From Ampelomyces quisqualis (Eukaryota; Ascomycota; Dothideomycetes; Pleosporales; Phaeosphaeriaceae), in NCBI GenBank assembly GCA_018398575.1, contig JAGTXZ010000011.1, positions 930,001-994,000 of the forward strand: a stretch of DNA of 64,000 nucleotides, given 5' to 3'. Below, piece after piece: positions 58,924-64,000 of this stretch (within the stretch, counting starts at the first letter, position 1; the number at the start of each line of letters is the position of its first letter). The position numbers and the translations under genes are program-made. The notes below the pieces were generated by a model that worked only from the letters and a program-made list of their open reading frames with translations, was not told the origin of the DNA and did not search any database.

Positions 58924-61900
58924 ATGTACACAGAACTTATTAAATATAGTGCCTAATACTAGACGCGTTACTACCTTCTAATTAATAATACGCTAGTTAT
59001 AACCTCTAACACTACAATATAATAGTATAACTCTAATAGCTATAACGTAATAGATACTACTATAGATAACGCAGTACTTGTTTTATATAGTAATACCTTA
59101 TATAAACGCAACTACACTCTAGCTAAACATAAAGTAAGAGAGTAGATAGGCCTAATATTAGTGTCTATACAAGGATAGAATAAGCTATTTAAGACAGTAA
59201 GTAGACAGCAGGCTAGCAAACTAGTTAGTTTAGAATTAGTAGACGTAAAGTAGTAGGCTATATACAGCTAAACAGCGCACGCGTGCTAATACTAATAGGA
59301 ATAATATAGTAGGGCCCTTTGGTTTACTTTTTGCACTAGCGTTTACATTGTAGCTATAAAGGATAAAATGCACATTAGGTAACGTTAATAGCCTCTTTAC
59401 TAATATATAGCTACATAAGCTATATTTACAGCTACAGTTCTAATTAGAGCGCTAATAGCAACTAGCTATATTAAACATTTAATCTAGGCTATAAGACAAC
59501 GTATAGATATATAAGAACGTTGCAATTACATCTAGGTTATTAAACCTGTAACCTAACTAACATATATTTGTATACCAAGATATTATATTATAGATTGCCT
59601 TTATACTTAGTTATTACCTATTTGCTAACAAGATAGTTTACGCACCTAGCTGTTTATTTATAGGTACGCCTAACAATTCTACAAGACTATATTACAAACT
59701 ATACTTAGAGAATTAGTAGTAGTTAATATAACAGCGCTTACTAGATAGTGCAACTCTTATGCTAGTTATACTAGTAGTAGACAAAACATAGTTATCTATA
59801 ATATCTAGCAACGTAGCAGTATAGCTAATATATATTACTATTAGAAATCTTAACTATAAGGTATAATAACGTAGAATAACACTTAGAACACTACTAGCTA
59901 GATTTATTCTAACAGCTAAGCTCTTAGACTCTATTTTAAAGAGTAAAGTGTATTATTACTGTATAAGCAAACTGTTGTTGCGTAAGTACTAACTACAGCG
60001 TTAATAATAGAGGGTTACTATAGAGAATAAAAGCTAACTAGTAACTATAGCACTTAAAGAAGCTGCTAAATACAGCATATAACTAGAGTGTGCTAACTAA
60101 CAAACGTAATAGTAGTACCTAACTATTTGTGCAATTCTAGCTAACTATAAAGAGTAAGTGCTACTAATAGGTATAAAGAAAAACAGATACTATACTTAAT
60201 ACATAGTACTACTAGACAAATAAGAGAACTTATGCAATAAATATCTATAGCAAACAGAAGAGTATACACGCTTGCAACAGAGTTGTTATCTTAATAAAAA
60301 ATATAAAGATTACGTTTATCTAGTAGAGTACTTTAGCTAGAATTACTATAACTTTAATATATATAAGTTGTTAGCTACAGATATATTACATCTACTACTT
60401 AAGAAGTTAGTTATAAAGATATTAACGTTTATAGAAGACATACTAATAGATATATACTCTAGACAAAAGAAGAGCTAAAATAGTGCTGCTGTTCTAGTAG
60501 TAGAAGATAACAGCTGTGCCTAGTTAAATAAAAGGTTCTGCTAGGTTAAGCATAACACTAGACTAAAATAGTTTAACAACAAGAGAGCTTTTATAGAAGT
60601 GTTATAGTAGACTAGTGTAGAACAAAAAGTAGTAATTTACTAATTTATAGTAGTAGTGTCTCTTCTGCTAGCAACTAAAGCACTATACGTATTGCATTTT
60701 ATCTAAGCTGTGTACAATCTACTAGTACTATTACAATATAAAAGTTATAATAAAAACATGTTAGGGTATATGTTGTTAGCTATTAAACAAATAGATATTC
60801 TAAAAGAAAAGTTTTAACCTTTTAGATAGACGCAAGAAGAAGAAAAGAATTTTAACTACTCTAAATAGCACGCACTAACCTGTATTATTAATAATATCTG
60901 TATATATAGAGCTCTTAATAGTATATACACGAGAACAAATGGAAAGGCCTACTATATTATAATAGTAAAACAATCTACCTAATAATAAATAAGAGAGATT
61001 TTCTTACGCAGATCTGCTTTTATAACTCTAGATAGCTTGCGCTTATAGCGTTTGAACACAAGATAGTTATAGACTAAAGTTAATAGTACACTACTGCTAA
61101 CTAGCGTAAGTGCACCTTTACTACAAGTGTGTTAACAGTAATACTATTTAGACAACTTAAATAGTTTATACTAAGTATATTACTAAATTCTATTATACTG
61201 CTTCTTAGTAAGGTTACTACATATATTACGTTGCTAGACTTTACATATACTGCTGCAGTATTTGTCTAATACTACTGTTAGAAGGTAACTAGCTACCTTG
61301 TTACTTTATATAACAAAGACAGATAGAACTTTAATCCTTACTAGGTAAATAGAATAAATGTAAAAATACACTTCTCTATAAGATGCTTAAGGCTATTAGA
61401 GAAACGCTACAATAACTCTTAATATTGCAAAGAAGATATAGTATAATACGCGCCTAACTAGTATAAGACTAGAAAATAGCGTAGAGATTACGTGTAGGTG
61501 CAAGAGTTTAAATATAAGAACTATACGTAACTATCTTAGACTATTACAAATAGTAGAGCTGTAGCTTAGGTATACCTAATACTTACATTTATTAACAATA
61601 AACACTAAGATAAGAACAGAAAGAAATATAAGTATATAGGTGCCTTTTGCAAGGTTATAGTGTTTTATAATAATAGTTAAATTAATTGTATAACAGAGAT
61701 ACTAAGTGTACACTACTACACATATAGTGTAAAAACTAAGTAACGTATACTATAAGTATTTAAGGTATATAATGTAATAACTATTGTTTACTCTATATAC
61801 CTAGTAATAAAGGATCTACTTACACTTAATAATAAGGTCTTTGTTTTATACTATATAAATAATTACATTAATTAGAATAAATATAATAGACTATATTCTT

Positions 61901-63040
61901 TTACGTTTAATTAAGACTAGACACGTATAGTGCAGAATTATAAATAGAAGCAAATGTAGTAAGACAGCTAGTATGTAGTATTAGACACAGTAAATAGAAT
62001 TGTATATTTAATAATAGCTCTACTATTGCTTTAACATACCTAATAGAACACAAACTTACTAACATAACAGGCGCTATAACACAGAACTGTAGTGTAAGAC
62101 TACTAACGCAACCTTCTTACTATATACTATACACTACTACAAATACGTAATACTAGCAACTCTTATCTATATAAGCAGGTATTATAGAGATATTGTAATA
62201 GTTACCTAGAATTGCTAGTTAGTGCAGACAGAAGAGTAGCACTACTATAGTAATACTAGACACAATTGTTAAAAGACAGTATATGCAATATAATATAACT
62301 AATAGCAGAAAAATACAACTTAATATACTCTAATATAAAACAAGAGATAAGAAGGTAGAAGATGCTAGGCTGTTCTCTACAGACAACTATAGTAAAAGAA
62401 TACCTATAGTAAATTATAAGGGCAATTGTATTATAACAGAACAGACTACTATAGAACGTAGCTAATAGTTACCTTATCTAGACAATTACAAACTTTGCTG
62501 TCTAATGTAACTATAATACAGCCTAACAGATGCGCTTATAATAGAATAAAACTAAACTAAATAATAATTAGAAGTAAGCTTTACTAGATAGTAACCTACA
62601 TAGAAAGATAATAAAAATAGTTAATAAAGAGTTAAGGATAACACAAATTACTTCTAACATAACAACTATATTAGTATTAAACGCAACTAGAAACAAGTAT
62701 ACTCGTATTAGAACAAACTAGCTGTTGTATGCACACTACAACCTGCTAGTAATAGATAAGTATATTAACAACCTTAATTACAATTTGTTTATATAGACAT
62801 TAGAGCATAAATTAGGCTTTAAAAGTAAATGTAATAGTATATACTACTACTTAAGGAAGAAAGATAGGTAGGCGCAAATAAAGATATCTATAAAGGTACG
62901 CTAGTACAGCGTATTACAAGAGACAGTTATATTAAAGATATACTAGGCGTTATTTATATTTAAACTACAAACATAACTAGTATAGTAGCATACTAGATCT
63001 ATAACAACAACTTACTAGGTAAATAGTTTTCTGTGTACAA
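58924..63040 (+). pseudogene. Long unrecognised gene relic of repeat R (copy 2)
   Basis: Counterpart of 6,739-10,850; the ATG is kept at 58,924 (MYTELIK). The same change of frame occurs near the same place as in copy 1, which favours an intron or an old shared frameshift. A 1-bp deletion near 60,967 is specific to this copy. No recognisable domain. Confidence 0.5.
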
Positions 63041-63049
63041 AGCTATAGA

Positions 63050-63590
63050 ATTACCTGTATTACGTGCATAACTATTTATACTAACAGTAGATAACTATTA
63101 TATACGCTAACATTTAGTAAAGAACAGAAGAATAGAAAGGCACCTAATTGCTTACATTGTGCGCACTACTATTTATACTAATAGTAGACAACTATTATAT
63201 ACGCTAACAATTAGTTAAGAATAGAAAAGTACCTAATTACTTATATTATGCGCACTACTATTTATGCTAATAGTAGATAACTATTATATACGCTAACAAT
63301 TAGTTAAAGACAAAAGAGTACCTAATTACCTATATTGCGCGCACTACTATTTGTACTAATAGTAGATAACTATTATATACACTAACAATTAGTTAAGAAT
63401 AGAAAGGTACCTAATTACCTATATTGCGCGCACTACTATTTGTGCTAATAGTAGACAACTATTATATACGCTAATAATTAGTTAAAAATAGAAAAGTACC
63501 TAATTACCTATATTGCGCGCATAACTATTTGTGCTAATAGTAGACAACTATTATGTACGCTAGCACGCAGTTAAGAATAAGAGGCTATCT
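63050..63590. repeat. Tandem array T4, 88-89-bp unit, 6 units (R copy 2)
   Basis: Same unit as at 10,867-11,490, with the tagtagacaactatta inverted repeat kept in most units. Confidence 0.9.
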
Positions 63591-63814
63591 AATTAAACAG
63601 CCTAACTGCTATACTCTAGTAGAATTAAAGGTAATATTAGACTATATATGTTATAAAAACTCTACTTATACTTAAAAAGTAAAAACTCTGTTACGCTACA
63701 CATATTGCTTACTTCTACTACTCTTACTAATAGTTTTCTAATATTTAAAGTGTAAGCGCTTACTCTATATACTCTATACTAAGCAGTAAATTTAAGTAAT
63801 ATTAGTAGTACACT

Positions 63815-64000
63815 ATATCTCTGTTTAAACAAGCGCTAAAACAAGCGCTAATAGATAATAGTGCAAAGGTTAAGCTTTTAGAGAATGTAACTCTAGAACT
63901 AATATACTAAAAACTAAGACGCTACAGAAACTAAAAACTGTTTAGACTCTAACACTACTGTCTTTAAGCCTTAACTCTAGTGTTAAAACAGACGTATAAC
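63815..64000 (+). pseudogene. Second R gene relic, start only (R copy 2)
   Basis: Uninterrupted version of the gene split by Copia in copy 1. The start codon reads ATA here. The frame KQALIDNSAKVKLLENVTLE is colinear with copy 1 and runs off the window. Confidence 0.65.

Larger units (their letters stand above)
52870..64000 (+). repeat. Large multi-gene repeat R, copy 2 (cut by window edge)
   Basis: Direct repeat of 885-17,134 without the Copia insertion. It gives the uninterrupted target site of Copia and an independent view of each R gene. It has more units in T1 and one fewer in T4 than copy 1. Confidence 0.85.

Noticed and set aside
1..64000. tRNA or rRNA genes
   Set aside because: No tRNA-like A/B boxes with foldable arms or rRNA-like conserved segments were noticed; short tRNA relics could be hidden by RIP.

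Overview
The window looks like a gene-poor, AT-rich compartment of a filamentous ascomycete (Pezizomycotina) genome that has been heavily mutated by repeat-induced point mutation (RIP). About 61 kb of the 64 kb is transposon sequence in which C-to-T and G-to-A changes have filled every old reading frame with TAG and TAA. TCA, TGA, CCA and TGG are almost absent there, while ACA, GCA, TGT, TGC and CpG persist. A single un-mutated island of about 3 kb (roughly 40,895-43,965) carries the one gene I think is intact: a small secreted, cysteine-containing protein at 42,777-43,430. Its two candidate introns both have lengths divisible by three. This arrangement resembles the AT-isochore or effector-island layout of some fungal pathogens, but the species cannot be named from the sequence.

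Layout. An unclassified multi-gene repeat, called R here, occurs twice in direct orientation. Copy 1 starts near 885 and copy 2 near 52,870; copy 2 runs off the right edge. R carries a minus-strand pogo/CENP-B type (DDE_1) transposase relic with a long coiled-coil-like extension, four tandem arrays (periods about 100, 147, 134 and 89 bp), a long unrecognised plus-strand gene relic, and a second plus-strand gene relic. In copy 1 the second gene is interrupted by a complete Copia element (11,752-16,993, TSD TAGAC) and then by a complete Gypsy element A (19,154-26,267, TSD GTTAT). Region 26,273-27,730 holds short tandem repeats. A hAT element (27,731-40,652, 8-bp TSD AAAAAACT, matching short inverted ends) contains a complete Gypsy element B (32,524-39,524, minus strand, TSD GCACT) inside its transposase gene. 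The island follows, then a hAT end fragment (44,179-44,309), a truncated second copy of Gypsy B (44,310-47,431), and about 5.4 kb of unassigned minus-strand coding relics before R copy 2.

How the parts fit. The transposons form a nested stack: Copia and Gypsy A within R, and Gypsy B within hAT. All are inactivated; the catalytic YxDD aspartates of the Gypsy and Copia reverse transcriptases read as Asn. The most notable structural observation is that both unrelated Gypsy families carry an extra gene antisense to gag-pol, between the end of pol and the 3' LTR. Both antisense products show the same C-x2-[C/Y]-x6-C spacing. Reading frames in the mutated regions were inferred by treating TAG/TAA as former Gln/Trp codons; all such boundaries are approximate.
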